Assembly: GCF_900109755.1 (NCBI RefSeq)
Contig: NZ_FOAR01000003.1
Coordinates: 158,604-222,603 of the forward strand
DNA: 64,000 bases
DNA from: Pseudomonas agarici
GTDB taxonomy: Bacteria; Pseudomonadota; Gammaproteobacteria; Pseudomonadales; Pseudomonadaceae
Direction: 5' to 3'
Both the position numbers and the translations under genes were made by a program. Below, in pieces: positions 1 through 9,454 of this stretch. Within the stretch, counting starts at the first letter, position 1; each line of letters starts with the position of its first letter. The notes beneath the pieces are model-generated. The model had not been told where the DNA came from. It saw only the letters and a program-made list of their open reading frames with translations, and searched no databases.

Positions 1-1006
1 CGGTGAAGCATTGGTCGAACGCATCAAGAGCGTGGCCAAGCGCACTGCGCGCCCGGAAGTCATGGGCGGCCTGGGTGGTTTTGGCGCCCTCTGCGAAATC
101 CCGGCCGGTTACAAACAGCCGGTCCTGGTCTCCGGCACCGACGGTGTGGGCACCAAGCTGCGCTTGGCGCTGAACCTGAACAAGCACGACAGCATTGGCA
201 TCGACCTGGTGGCCATGTGCGTGAACGACCTGGTGGTCTGCGGTGCCGAGCCGCTGTTCTTCCTCGACTACTACGCCACCGGCAAGCTCAACGTCGACAC
301 CGCGACCCAGGTGGTCACCGGTATCGGTGCCGGTTGCGAACTGTCCGGCTGCTCGCTGGTCGGCGGCGAAACCGCTGAAATGCCGGGCATGTACGAAGGC
401 GAAGACTACGACCTGGCCGGCTTTTGCGTTGGCGTCGTGGAAAAAGCCGAAATCATCGACGGTTCGAAAGTGGCTACCGGTGACGCCCTGCTCGCCCTAC
501 CGTCATCCGGTCCGCATTCCAACGGTTACTCGCTGATCCGCAAGATCATCGAAGTCAGCGGCGCCGATATCGAAAACACCCAGTTGGACGGCAAACCGCT
601 GACCGACCTGCTGATGGCGCCAACCCGTATCTACGTCAAGCCATTGCTCAAGCTGATCAAGGACACTGGCGCGGTCAAGGCCATGGCCCACATCACCGGC
701 GGCGGCCTGCTGGACAACATCCCACGCGTCCTGCCCAAAGGTGCCCAGGCCGTGGTCGACGTGGCCAGTTGGCAACGTCCGGCGGTCTTCGACTGGCTGC
801 AGGAAAAAGGCAACGTCAACGAAACCGAAATGCACCGCGTACTGAACTGCGGCGTCGGCATGGTCATCTGCGTCGCCCAGGAACACGTTGAAATCGCCCT
901 GAAGGTCCTGCGCGAAGCCGGCGAACAGCCTTGGGTCATCGGCCAGATCGCCATCGCCGCCGAGGGCGCTGCCCAGGTCGAGCTGAAGAACCTCAAGGCT
1001 CACTGA
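1..1006 (+). CDS. purM: Phosphoribosylformylglycinamidine cyclo-ligase (AIR synthetase), 5' truncated
   Basis: PurM performs the ATP-dependent ring closure of FGAM to aminoimidazole ribonucleotide, step 5 of cytosolic de novo purine synthesis. The reading frame is open from base 2 (residues [10 protein letters not shown]), so roughly the first 20 residues of the usual protein of about 350 residues lie outside the window. Visible family features are the GTDGVGTKL stretch, the [10 protein letters not shown] segment and [10 protein letters not shown] near the C-terminus. The stop codon overlaps the purN start (TGATG), indicating translational coupling with the next purine enzyme. The TTG at position 11 is an internal codon and not the true start. 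Confidence 0.97.
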   Translation, partial: GEALVERIKSVAKRTARPEVMGGLGGFGALCEIPAGYKQPVLVSGTDGVGTKLRLALNLNKHDSIGIDLVAMCVNDLVVCGAEPLFFLDYYATGKLNVDTATQVVTGIGAGCELSGCSLVGGETAEMPGMYEGEDYDLAGFCVGVVEKAEIIDGSKVATGDALLALPSSGPHSNGYSLIRKIIEVSGADIENTQLDGKPLTDLLMAPTRIYVKPLLKLIKDTGAVKAMAHITGGGLLDNIPRVLPKGAQAVVDVASWQRPAVFDWLQEKGNVNETEMHRVLNCGVGMVICVAQEHVEIALKVLREAGEQPWVIGQIAIAAEGAAQVELKNLKAH

Positions 1007-1668
1007 TGTCCGAGCCGATAACCTCGACCTGTAACGTCGTGGTGTTGCTGTCGGGCAGCGGCAGCAACTTGCAGGCCCTGATCGATGACATACAGATTAG
1101 GGGCAATCCGGCCCGCATCGCTGCGGTGATCTCCAACCGCATCGATGCCTACGGCCTGCAACGCGCCAAGAATGCGGGTATCGACACCCGCTCCCTGGAT
1201 CATAAAGCCTTCGAAGGTCGCGAAGCCTTTGATGGGGCCTTGATCGAACTGATCGACGCCTTCAACCCACAACTGGTAGTCCTAGCCGGCTTCATGCGTA
1301 TTCTCAGCGCGGACTTCGTCCGGCACTACCGGGGACGCCTGCTTAATATCCATCCCTCGCTCCTACCCAAGTACAAAGGCCTGCACACCCACCAGCGGGC
1401 GCTGGAGGCTGGCGACAGCGAACACGGCTGCAGCGTACACTTCGTCACTGAAGAACTCGACGGAGGCCCTCTGGTCGTACAGGCTGTGGTTACGGTAGAG
1501 TCTGATGATTCGGCGCAGAGTCTGGCGCAGCGGGTTCATACCCAGGAACACAGGATTTACCCGCTGGCGGTACGCTGGTTCGCCGAAGGGCGCTTGAGCT
1601 TTAGCGGACAGGGTGTTTTATTGGACGGCCAATTACTCACCGCCAGCGGTCATTCGATTCGAACCTAG
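1006..1668 (+). CDS. purN: Phosphoribosylglycinamide formyltransferase (GART)
   Basis: PurN transfers the formyl group of 10-formyltetrahydrofolate to GAR, step 3 of purine synthesis. The protein is 220 residues. It has the N-terminal phosphate-binding segment LLSGSGSNLQAL and the catalytic set Asn114, His116 (NIHPSLL) and Asp152 (ELDGG), equivalent to N106/H108/D144 of the E. coli enzyme. I chose the ATG at 1006 because it overlaps the purM stop and gives the normal length; a frame extending upstream to 931 would lie inside purM. The pair purM-purN is the usual gamma-proteobacterial operon. Confidence 0.97.
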   Translation: MSEPITSTCNVVVLLSGSGSNLQALIDDIQIRGNPARIAAVISNRIDAYGLQRAKNAGIDTRSLDHKAFEGREAFDGALIELIDAFNPQLVVLAGFMRILSADFVRHYRGRLLNIHPSLLPKYKGLHTHQRALEAGDSEHGCSVHFVTEELDGGPLVVQAVVTVESDDSAQSLAQRVHTQEHRIYPLAVRWFAEGRLSFSGQGVLLDGQLLTASGHSIRT

Positions 1669-1676
1669 GAGATTTT

Positions 1677-2390
1677 ATGCGTCGCGCCCTGCTCTTCGCT
1701 CTTACTCTGCTTGCCTTGCCTGTTGTGCAAGCAGCGGATCTTCAACCTTTCTCCGTCAGTTATACCGCCGACTGGAAACAGCTCCCCATGAGCGGTTCCG
1801 CCGAACGTAGCCTGACAAAAAACGCCAATGGCGGCTGGACCCTGAATTTCAAGGCTTCCATGATGATCGCCAGCCTGACCGAGGAAAGCACCCTGCGCCT
1901 CGATAAGGACAAGCTGTTACCGCAGACTTACACCTTCGAACGTGGCGGGCTGGGCAAGGCCAAAAAGGTCAATCTGGATTTCGACTGGACGACCAACAAA
2001 GTCACTGGCTTCGAAGGCAAGGAGCCGGTCAACCTGCCCCTCGAAAGCGGCATGTTCGACAAGTCGACCTATCAGTTGGCCTTGCAGCGTGATATTGCGG
2101 CTGGCAAGAAAAGCATGAGCTACCGGGTTGCCGAGGGCACTGATACCGACACTTACGACTTTCGTGTGATCGGTTCGGAAAAGGTCCAGACCAAGGCCGG
2201 TACGATCGATGCGATCAAGGTCGAGCGCGTCCGTGATCCGACACAGAGCAAGCGCATCACGCAAATGTGGTTCGCTAAAGACTGGGGCTACATCTTGGTT
2301 GCCCTGCGCCAGGTCGAAAACGACGGCAAGGAGTACAACATCATGCTCCAGGACGGCACCGTCGACGGCAAGGCTGTCAAAGGCAACTGA
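1677..2390 (+). CDS. DUF3108 domain periplasmic protein
   Basis: Secreted protein of 237 residues of the DUF3108 family, whose function is not known. Residues 1-19 form a clear Sec signal peptide (basic RR, hydrophobic core, cleavage near VVQA-AD). The mature part is rich in beta-strand-like segments, including an SVSYTADWK stretch and a conserved TRTQ-like region near RVRDPTQSKRITQMWFAKD. The start has the SD-like AGGAG 5 bases upstream and follows purN by 8 bases, so it is probably the third gene of the purMN operon, as in other pseudomonads. It presumably acts in the periplasm; nothing in the sequence links it directly to purine metabolism. Confidence 0.85.
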   Translation: MRRALLFALTLLALPVVQAADLQPFSVSYTADWKQLPMSGSAERSLTKNANGGWTLNFKASMMIASLTEESTLRLDKDKLLPQTYTFERGGLGKAKKVNLDFDWTTNKVTGFEGKEPVNLPLESGMFDKSTYQLALQRDIAAGKKSMSYRVAEGTDTDTYDFRVIGSEKVQTKAGTIDAIKVERVRDPTQSKRITQMWFAKDWGYILVALRQVENDGKEYNIMLQDGTVDGKAVKGN

Positions 2391-2759
2391 TACCCTCCGT
2401 TGGCGATACTGATCGGTACACATTCCAGTGACGAGCCTGTGGTGAGCAGGCTTGTCGACACGCCACAATATCTCATCCCAAAACGCTTGTTGACGGCTCC
2501 TAGCGTGATTCGTGTACTCACCAGTCCCTGCGCGCATCACGTACCGCTCTCCCGCTGCCGACAATGCCAGAACATGAAACTTTTGTCAGGAAACTCCGCA
2601 AGCCTTCCCTCAACCTCAACAAATCCGGGCCTTTGGCGATTGCCATGTTTTTTGCAACGGTGAGTTTCACCGGTGAGCGATTTACGTAGCAGGCTAATGA
2701 ATAATATAAAAGAGGCCTGCGACGCGTTGCCGCAGTTCTATAGAGACCGGAGTTTGCAG
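2391..2759. other. Intergenic stretch with a REP-like hairpin
   Basis: No convincing gene is visible in this 369-base gap. It contains an imperfect hairpin with arms 2430-2439 (GACGAGCCTG) and 2447-2456 (CAGGCTTGTC) around TGGTGAG. This resembles the short palindromic intergenic repeats common in P. fluorescens genomes (core like CCTGTGGTGAGCGGGCTTG). It could also mark the 3' end of the purMN-DUF3108 transcript, but there is no T-tract. Confidence 0.4.
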
Positions 2760-2948
2760 ATGACCGTAAAAGTAACCGAACGCGATGATGCCCATATGTC
2801 CCATGAAGGCATAGCCAATGGCATTCGAATCTGGGATGTACATCAACAGGACCTGCTGGTAGGCATGTTTCACAACGAGGCCGATGCTCATAATTACAAG
2901 AACGAGCTGGAAACCCTCGAGATGAAACGCCACGCACAAAGCGCCTGA
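2760..2948 (+). CDS. Small conserved protein of unknown function
   Basis: Predicted 62-residue cytosolic protein starting MTVKVTERDDAHM. I prefer the ATG at 2760 because GGAG lies about 7 bases upstream. Longer versions from GTG 2673 or ATG 2697 have no good ribosome binding site. The sequence is polar, with a WDVHQQDLLVGMFHNEADA segment and a charged C-terminus, and has no signal peptide or membrane segment. I recall similar short proteins in other pseudomonads but know no function. A strong hairpin terminator follows at 3004-3032, supporting an independently transcribed unit. Confidence 0.65.
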   Translation: MTVKVTERDDAHMSHEGIANGIRIWDVHQQDLLVGMFHNEADAHNYKNELETLEMKRHAQSA

Positions 2949-3003
2949 AGTCTTAAGCTCCATGGGCGCACCCGGCCCACGCAGCCAGTGACGCCCCACT
3001 CGT

Positions 3004-3032
3004 ACAAACCCCGCCTTTTGAGCGGGGTTTGT
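3004..3032. terminator. Bidirectional intrinsic terminator
   Basis: Perfect 11-bp inverted repeat ACAAACCCCGC / GCGGGGTTTGT with a 7-base loop, between the small plus-strand gene ending at 2948 and the convergent DUF2058 gene ending at 3045. The arms are A-rich and T-rich at their outer ends, so the structure can serve both strands. Confidence 0.8.
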
Positions 3033-3044
3033 CGTTTCAGCGGC

Positions 3045-3590
3045 TTACCACATCAGATCGTCAGGGATCTGGTAGGCCGCGTATGGATCATCCTCGTCCG
3101 GCATCTGGTTCTCGGTCAGCAGATTGAGCTGGACGATACGCTCAGGGGCTCGCTCTTGGATCTTCAGCGCCGCTTCACGGGGAATCACCTCGTAGCCACC
3201 ACCATGGTGCACAATCGCCAGCGAACCATTGCTGAGCTTGTTGCGCATCAGCGTGTTGACCGACAAGCGCTTGACCTTCTTGTCGTCGACGAAGTTGTAG
3301 TAGTCCTCGGTGGTCAGCTTGGGCAGGCGCGAGGTTTCGATCAATTGCTTGACCTGGGCGGTCCGCGCCTTGGCCTCGGCCTTCTCCTGCTGCTGGCGAT
3401 TCAGCTCCTGGTCACGCTTGACCTTCTCGGCCTGCGCTTGCTGGGCCAGACGCGCCTGGGTGTCGTCAGCCTCGACCTGGCCTTTATGGACCAGCCGCTG
3501 CTGCTTCTGTTTGTCTTTGCTAACCTGCTTGGCTTGCTTTTGATTGACCAGACCTGCTTTGAGCAACTGGTCACGAAGGGAAAGGCTCAT
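3045..3590 (-). CDS. DUF2058 (YaiL-like) protein
   Basis: Protein of 181 residues, highly charged and rich in Lys, Gln and Glu, starting MSLSLRDQLLKAGLVNQKQA. The central part (about residues 20-90) looks like a long helix or coiled coil (KQQRLVHKGQV, QAEKVKRDQELNRQQQEKAEAK). The C-terminal half contains NKLSNGSLAIVHHGGGYEVIP, typical of the DUF2058/YaiL family. Members have been called nucleoprotein or polynucleotide-associated on weak grounds; the biochemical role is unknown. It lies 26 bases downstream of mazG on the same strand and probably shares its transcript. Confidence 0.85.
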   Translation of the reverse strand: MSLSLRDQLLKAGLVNQKQAKQVSKDKQKQQRLVHKGQVEADDTQARLAQQAQAEKVKRDQELNRQQQEKAEAKARTAQVKQLIETSRLPKLTTEDYYNFVDDKKVKRLSVNTLMRNKLSNGSLAIVHHGGGYEVIPREAALKIQERAPERIVQLNLLTENQMPDEDDPYAAYQIPDDLMW

Positions 3591-3616
3591 GGTGTTTACT
3601 CACTTGGGTCAACGAC

Positions 3617-4450
3617 TCAGCCGCAGCTGGGTGCATTCTTTTCCTGACGTTTGGCTTCGCCCCACAAGGCGTCCAACTCTTCGAGGGTGCAATCTTCCAT
3701 GGGACGGTGGGTAGCGCGCAATGCCTGTTCGATAAATCGGAAGCGTCTGTCGAATTTGCCATTGGCGCCACGCAGGGCATTTTCCGGATCGACCTGGAGG
3801 TGGCGGGCCAGGTTGACCACGCTGAACAACAGATCGCCGATCTCATCGACCATGGCCGTCGAGTCATTATCGGCCATGGCTTCGAGCACTTCGTCGAGTT
3901 CTTCACGAACCTTGTCTACCACCGCCAGAGCAGCCGGCCAGTCAAAACCGACGTGAGCCGCGCGCTTTTGCAACTTAGCCGCCCGGGACAAAGCCGGCAA
4001 CGCGGCGGGCACATCGTCGAGCAAGGACAACTGCTCGGGCGCGCCATGGTTCTCGGCGCGCTCCTCGGCCTTGATTTGCTCCCAGCGCAGCTTGACCTGC
4101 TCTTCGCTCAGGCGCGGCAGGTCGGCGGGCGCATAGAGATCACCCGTGGGAAAGACATGGGGATGTCGACGAATCAGCTTGCGGGTGATGCTGTCGACCA
4201 CGCCTTCAAACTCGAAGCGCCCTTCTTCGCGAGCCAGTTGGCTGTAATAGACCACTTGAAACAGCAAGTCGCCCAGTTCGCCCTGCAAGTGCTCGAAGTC
4301 ATCACGCTCGATGGCATCCGCCACCTCGTAGGCTTCCTCCAGGGTGTAGGGGACGAGGCTGGCGTAGTTTTGCTTGATATCCCACGGGCAACCGTATTGC
4401 GGGTCGCGCAAGCGCGCCATCAGGTGAAGCAGGTCTTGAAGGCTATACAT
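3617..4450 (-). CDS. mazG: Nucleoside triphosphate pyrophosphohydrolase MazG
   Basis: MazG hydrolyses NTPs and dNTPs to the monophosphate and pyrophosphate. In E. coli it has been linked to control of ppGpp levels under starvation. The 277-residue length matches the two-domain enzyme. The N-terminal MazG domain shows EEAYEVADAIE and ELGDLLFQVV (metal-binding EExxE / ExxD arrangement). The C-terminal copy shows EELDEVLEAM and EIGDLLFSVVNLARH. It sits directly downstream of relA on the same strand, the arrangement also seen in other gamma-proteobacteria, so a functional link with the stringent response is plausible. Confidence 0.95.
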   Translation of the reverse strand: MYSLQDLLHLMARLRDPQYGCPWDIKQNYASLVPYTLEEAYEVADAIERDDFEHLQGELGDLLFQVVYYSQLAREEGRFEFEGVVDSITRKLIRRHPHVFPTGDLYAPADLPRLSEEQVKLRWEQIKAEERAENHGAPEQLSLLDDVPAALPALSRAAKLQKRAAHVGFDWPAALAVVDKVREELDEVLEAMADNDSTAMVDEIGDLLFSVVNLARHLQVDPENALRGANGKFDRRFRFIEQALRATHRPMEDCTLEELDALWGEAKRQEKNAPSCG

Positions 4451-4580
4451 CGATTGTTCCCAGTACTCTTGAATGGAGCGTCGCGACCGAAAGCGTGGCT
4501 AATGGCAGTAGCAGGCACGAAAAAAAGCCAATGAGCATTTTCCGTGCAAGCTCCAACAACGCCAGACCACGCACAGCCGC

Positions 4581-6824
4581 TCAAGGCGCGCGGTTGCGTC
4601 GGGTCTCGATGATATTCGGCAACTGCGAAATCCGTCCCAGCAACCGCCCCAGCGCGTCCAACCCCGGGATTTCGATGGTCAGGGACATCGACGCGGTGTT
4701 GTCCTCCTTGTTCGAGCGGGTATTGACCGCCAGCACGTTGATCCGCTCGTTGAGCAGCACCTGAGACACGTCACGCAGCAGGCCGGAACGGTCGTAGGCG
4801 CGGATCATGATATCCACCGGATAGGTCGACACCGGCACCGGCCCCCAACTGACTTGGATGATCCGCTCCGGCTCGCGCCCACTCAATTGCAGCACCGAGG
4901 CACAATCCTGGCGATGAATGCTCACGCCACGGCCTTGGGTGATGTAGCCAACGATCGCGTCCCCCGGCAGAGGCTGGCAGCAGCCGGCCATCTGCGTCAT
5001 CAGGTTGCCGACTCCCTGGATCTGGATATCGCCGCGCTTGCCCGGTTTGTAGCCGGTGGCCTTGCGCGGAATCAATTCCAACTGTTCGTTGCCACGCTCG
5101 GGCTCGACCAGTTGCTGTGCGGAATTGACCAGTTGCGCCAGGCGCAGGTCGCCGGCACCGAGAGCGGCGAACATGTCCTCGGCGGTTTTCATGTTGGCTT
5201 TGTCGGCCAGCTTGTCGAAATCCACCTGAGGCAGACCAAGGCGTGTCAATTCGCGCTCGAGCAGGGTCTTACCGGCGGCGACGTTCTGGTCGCGGGCTTG
5301 CAGCTTGAACCAGTGCACAATCTTCGCCCGCGCCCGGGAAGTGGTGACATACCCCAGGTTCGAGTTCAGCCAGTCACGGCTCGGCGTGCCGTGCTTGCTG
5401 GTGATGATTTCCACCTGCTCGCCGGTCTGCAAACTGTAGTTGAGCGGGACGATGCGCCCGTTGATCTTCGCGCCACGGCAGTTGTGACCGATCTCGGTAT
5501 GCACCCGATAGGCGAAATCCAGCGGTGTCGCGCCCTTGGGCAAGTCGATGGCATGTCCGTCGGGGGTGAAGATATAGACCCGGTCCGGCTCGATATCGAC
5601 CCGCAACTGTTCCGCCAAACCACCGATATCTCCCAGCTCTTCGTGCCATTCCAGCACTTGACGCAACCAGGAGATTTTCTCTTCGTAGTGATTGGAGCCC
5701 GACCTGACGTCGGTGCCTTTGTATTTCCAGTGCGCACAAACCCCCAACTCAGCTTCTTCGTGCATGGCGTGGGTGCGGATCTGCACTTCCAACACCTTGC
5801 CTTCCGGACCGATCACCGCCGTGTGCAACGAGCGGTAGCCGTTTTCCTTGGGGTTGGCGATGTAGTCGTCGAACTCTTTCGGGATATGCCGCCACAGGGT
5901 ATGGACAATCCCCAGCGCGGTGTAGCAGTCGCGCATCTCCGGCACCAACACGCGCACGGCACGCACATCATAGATCTGGCTGAACGCCAGGCCCTTGCGC
6001 TGCATTTTGCGCCAGATCGAATAGATGTGCTTGGCTCGACCGCTGATATCGGCCTTGACCCCGGTCGCCAATAATTCGTCTTCCAGCTGGCTCATCACGT
6101 CGCTGATGAAACGCTCGCGATCCAGCCGCCGCTCGTGCAGCAACTTGGCGATCTGCTTATATTGGTCGGGCTCCAGGTAGCGGAAGGACAAGTCCTCCAA
6201 CTCCCACTTGATATGACCGATCCCCAGGCGATGGGCCAACGGCGCGTAGATGTCGAACACCTCTCGGGCCACCCGGTCGCGCTTCTCGTCATCGGCGTTC
6301 TTGACCGCGCGAATAGCGCAAGTGCGTTCGGCCAACTTGATCAGGGCGACACGCACATCGTCGACCATGGCCACCAGCATCTTGCGCAGGTTTTCCACCT
6401 GCACCTGGGTGCCGAGGACCTGGGATTGGCGCGGACTGAGGCTGGCGCTGATGGCGGCCATGCGCTGCACCCCATCGATCAGCTTGGCTACCACCGGGCC
6501 GAATTTCTGGCTGACCGCCGGCAGCGCAATCTGTCCTTCGCGCACGCCACGGTACAACACGGCCGCGACCAAAGAGTCCTGGTCGAGCTTGAGATCGGCG
6601 AGGATCTCGGCGATCTCAAGGCCGGTACTGAAACTGGAACCCCCTTCGGGCCACAGGTTCTGGGCCGCGTTGGTCTGTTGTTCGGCAAGCCGTGCGTATT
6701 CGCAGGCTTCCTTCAAGGCTTCACGGTCCAGCGCCAGGTCGACGCTGACCGTATGATCGAGCCATGCCTCGAGATTGATACTGCCGTCAGTGTTAATCGG
6801 CTGGTGTGCTCTCACCTGTACCAT
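4581..6824 (-). CDS. relA: GTP pyrophosphokinase RelA ((p)ppGpp synthetase I)
   Basis: Ribosome-associated enzyme that makes (p)ppGpp from ATP and GTP/GDP on amino-acid starvation. The 747-residue protein starting MVQVRAHQP is chosen from ATG 6824, which has GGAAGG upstream; the frame extends 13 codons further (6863) without a better signal. Order of domains: a degenerate N-terminal hydrolase region in which the HD signature is replaced (AVLYRGVREGQ), the synthetase domain with YRSLHTAV and VQIRTHAMHEEAE, a TGS domain (VYIFTPDGHAIDLPKGAT), a Cys-containing region (CCQPLPGD) and a C-terminal ACT domain. The lost HD motif is typical of RelA as opposed to SpoT. Confidence 0.97.
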   Translation of the reverse strand: MVQVRAHQPINTDGSINLEAWLDHTVSVDLALDREALKEACEYARLAEQQTNAAQNLWPEGGSSFSTGLEIAEILADLKLDQDSLVAAVLYRGVREGQIALPAVSQKFGPVVAKLIDGVQRMAAISASLSPRQSQVLGTQVQVENLRKMLVAMVDDVRVALIKLAERTCAIRAVKNADDEKRDRVAREVFDIYAPLAHRLGIGHIKWELEDLSFRYLEPDQYKQIAKLLHERRLDRERFISDVMSQLEDELLATGVKADISGRAKHIYSIWRKMQRKGLAFSQIYDVRAVRVLVPEMRDCYTALGIVHTLWRHIPKEFDDYIANPKENGYRSLHTAVIGPEGKVLEVQIRTHAMHEEAELGVCAHWKYKGTDVRSGSNHYEEKISWLRQVLEWHEELGDIGGLAEQLRVDIEPDRVYIFTPDGHAIDLPKGATPLDFAYRVHTEIGHNCRGAKINGRIVPLNYSLQTGEQVEIITSKHGTPSRDWLNSNLGYVTTSRARAKIVHWFKLQARDQNVAAGKTLLERELTRLGLPQVDFDKLADKANMKTAEDMFAALGAGDLRLAQLVNSAQQLVEPERGNEQLELIPRKATGYKPGKRGDIQIQGVGNLMTQMAGCCQPLPGDAIVGYITQGRGVSIHRQDCASVLQLSGREPERIIQVSWGPVPVSTYPVDIMIRAYDRSGLLRDVSQVLLNERINVLAVNTRSNKEDNTASMSLTIEIPGLDALGRLLGRISQLPNIIETRRNRAP

Positions 6825-6954
6825 CTTGCTTACCTTCCCTACGACGCAGATTCTGTGCGTCAAAATCGCTGGCCGCCCTGGTTAAAACCATAGCCCTGCA
6901 TTCCGGCAAGGCGGGTCGAAATTCTGAGGCGGCCAGTCAGACTAGACGAGCATC

Positions 6955-8307
6955 CTAGCTCGCTTCAAATAACGCCATGGCCTCGACATGCGCCGTCTGC
7001 GGAAACATATCGAGGATCCCGGCACGTTTTAACCGATAGCCCTGCTTGATCAATTCGACCGTATCGCGCGCCAGAGTCGCCGGGTTGCACGATACATACA
7101 CCAACCGTTCGACACCCAGTGCGGCGAGCTTGCCCACCACCTCGAAAGCACCGTCACGCGGTGGGTCCAAGAGTACCGCAGAAAAGCCTTCCTTGGCCCA
7201 ACCGGCATCGCTCAGGGGCTGGGATAAATCGGCCTGAAAAAAGGCCACGTTATGCAGATTATTGCTAGCGGCATTACTCGCGGCCCGCTCGACCATGGTC
7301 TGCACGCCCTCCACCGCGACCACTTCATGCACCTGACGGGCCAGCGGCAAAGCAAAGTTGCCCAAGCCGCAGAACAGGTCAAGCACCCGCTCGCCGACAG
7401 TCGGTTGCAGCCAGTCGAGCGCCTGGGCCACCATGGCTTCATTGACCCCGGCATTGACCTGGACAAAATCCCCCGGCCAATACGCCAGCTCCAGGCCCCA
7501 CGCTTCCAGGCGATAACCCAACGGCTGCACCGGGTCGACCGGCTGCGAGCCGTCCTCACCCTGCAGCCAGAGCTGTGCGCCATGCTCTGCGCAAAAGGCT
7601 TGCAGAACTCGCAAGTCAGCGGCTGACAACGGCGCCATATGACGCAGCAACACCGCCAGCGCCGAGCCGCTGAACAACTCGACATGTCCCAACGCCTGAG
7701 GTTTGCTCAGGCGCCGAAGCATCGCCGGCAAGTCGCGCATAATCGGCTGCAAGACCTGTACCAGCACCGGGCAATCGTCGATGCCGACGATGTCCTGACT
7801 GGACGCCGCACGAAAGCCCACCTCGAGTTTTTTCGCCTTGCCATCCCAGCGAACCGCCACCCGCGCTCGGCGGCGATAGCCAAATTCCGGACCGGTCAGG
7901 GGCGCCGCCCATTCCTCGGGCTCGACACCCGCCACCCGTGACAACTGCTCGGCGAGCATGCGCTGTTTCAGGGCCAACTGATCATCGTGGGGCATATGTT
8001 GCACGCTACAGCCACCGCAACGCCCGGCATGGGCGCAAGGCGCCGGGCGCCGCCGCTCGCTGGCGAGCAAGACCCGTTCGGTACGGGCCTCGACCACCTT
8101 GCCATGGGCACCGAGCACGCGGGCTTCAACTTCTTCACCGGCCAGGGCGCCAGCGACAAACCAGGTCCGTCCTTCGATAAACGCGATCCCACGGCCATCG
8201 CCAGCCAGTCGCTCGATCGTCAAGCGTTGCTTCTTGCCCACCGGCACTTGCGGGGCCCGGCTGCCGCCACTCGGTTGGAAGCGCAAGCCTCTCTCATGCC
8301 GAGCCAT
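6955..8307 (-). CDS. rlmD: 23S rRNA (uracil-1939-C5)-methyltransferase RlmD
   Basis: SAM-dependent methyltransferase that makes m5U1939 in 23S rRNA. The 450-residue protein has an N-terminal TRAM-like RNA-binding region ([19 protein letters not shown]) and the iron-sulfur cysteine cluster [14 protein letters not shown]. The SAM-binding motif is [14 protein letters not shown], followed by LLDPPRDG and the catalytic cysteine motif [10 protein letters not shown]. The start codon overlaps the cysM stop (TGATG), so translation is coupled to cysM. The order relA, rlmD, cysM beside gacS is conserved in Pseudomonas. Confidence 0.97.
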   Translation of the reverse strand: MARHERGLRFQPSGGSRAPQVPVGKKQRLTIERLAGDGRGIAFIEGRTWFVAGALAGEEVEARVLGAHGKVVEARTERVLLASERRRPAPCAHAGRCGGCSVQHMPHDDQLALKQRMLAEQLSRVAGVEPEEWAAPLTGPEFGYRRRARVAVRWDGKAKKLEVGFRAASSQDIVGIDDCPVLVQVLQPIMRDLPAMLRRLSKPQALGHVELFSGSALAVLLRHMAPLSAADLRVLQAFCAEHGAQLWLQGEDGSQPVDPVQPLGYRLEAWGLELAYWPGDFVQVNAGVNEAMVAQALDWLQPTVGERVLDLFCGLGNFALPLARQVHEVVAVEGVQTMVERAASNAASNNLHNVAFFQADLSQPLSDAGWAKEGFSAVLLDPPRDGAFEVVGKLAALGVERLVYVSCNPATLARDTVELIKQGYRLKRAGILDMFPQTAHVEAMALFEAS

Positions 8308-9209
8308 CAGTTAGGCGCGTCGTAGATGCCGGTCGACAAATAGCGATCGCCGCGGTCACAGATAATCGCGACCATCACCGCGTTCTCGACTTCCCGGGAC
8401 AGGCGCAACATCGCCGCCACCGCGCCACCCGAGGACACACCGCAGAAAACCCCCTCTTCACGGGCTAGATGACGCATCACGTCTTCAGCCTCTTCCTGAC
8501 CCATGTCGACGACTCGATCGACACGTTCGGCCTGGAAAATCTTCGGCAGGTACTCATGGGGCCAACGGCGAATACCGGGAATCGAAGCACCTTCCATCGG
8601 TTGCAGGCCGACGATCTGCACACCGGGATTCTGCTCCTTCAGGTAGCGCGACACTCCCATGATGGTGCCGGTGGTGCCCATGGAACTGACGAAGTGGGTG
8701 ATGGTGCCCTGGGTCTGCCGCCAGATTTCCGGGCCGGTACCGGTGTAGTGCGCCTCGGGGTTGTCACCGTTGGCGAACTGATCGAGCACCTTGCCGCGCC
8801 CTTCGGCCTGCATCCGTTCGGCCAGGTCACGGGCACCTTCCATACCTTCTTCGCGGCTGACCAGGATCAACTCGGCGCCATAGGCGGTCATGGCCGCCTT
8901 ACGCTCAGCGGTGGAGTTGTCGGGCATGATCAGAATCATCCTGTAGCCCTTGATTGCAGCCGCCATGGCCAGAGCGATCCCGGTATTGCCCGAGGTCGCC
9001 TCAATCAGCGTGTCGCCGGCCTGGATCTGCCCCCGCAACTCGGCGCGGGTGATCATCGACAAGGCCGGACGATCCTTCACAGAGCCCGCGGGATTGTTCC
9101 CTTCAAGCTTGAGCAGCAGGGTGTTGCTGGTCGCTCCTGGCAAGCGTTGCAGGCGAACCAGGGGCGTGTTGCCGATGCAATCGGCGATGGTTGGATACTG
9201 CAAGGTCAT
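8307..9209 (-). CDS. cysM: Cysteine synthase B (O-acetylserine sulfhydrylase B)
   Basis: PLP enzyme that makes cysteine (or S-sulfocysteine from thiosulfate) from O-acetylserine. The 300-residue length fits CysM. The PLP lysine lies in [12 protein letters not shown], and the substrate loop is [12 protein letters not shown]. The phosphate-binding glycine-rich loop is [12 protein letters not shown]. The B-type enzyme is recognised by its shorter length and the [18 protein letters not shown] region. It is the first gene of the cysM-rlmD unit and is transcribed divergently from gacS across a 245-base intergenic region. Confidence 0.95.
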   Translation of the reverse strand: MTLQYPTIADCIGNTPLVRLQRLPGATSNTLLLKLEGNNPAGSVKDRPALSMITRAELRGQIQAGDTLIEATSGNTGIALAMAAAIKGYRMILIMPDNSTAERKAAMTAYGAELILVSREEGMEGARDLAERMQAEGRGKVLDQFANGDNPEAHYTGTGPEIWRQTQGTITHFVSSMGTTGTIMGVSRYLKEQNPGVQIVGLQPMEGASIPGIRRWPHEYLPKIFQAERVDRVVDMGQEEAEDVMRHLAREEGVFCGVSSGGAVAAMLRLSREVENAVMVAIICDRGDRYLSTGIYDAPN

Positions 9210-9454
9210 GGCGTATTCGCAATCCAGACTGCGGGGCGACTATCATACCGGCAAACGCCTGCACTCCATATCACGCAAAGTGCGGACGTTATTCATTTCA
9301 GCTATAAGCGTTAAACAACGCAAGCCTGTGCCGGCCTGTGGCTTGTGGTTTATCACTCCCCTACACTGCGCAGGTGGAGCACGCGCAGGAAGCGCGTGCC
9401 GAGAATCGAGGATCGCCGTGCCTGTCGGACGCGGTATCTGATGGAGAGTAATGC

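Noticed and set aside
4854..6074. Open frame of 406 codons antisense to relA
   Set aside because: It lies wholly opposite a strongly recognised gene, and its composition is that expected from the complementary strand of GC-rich coding DNA. No domain is recognisable.
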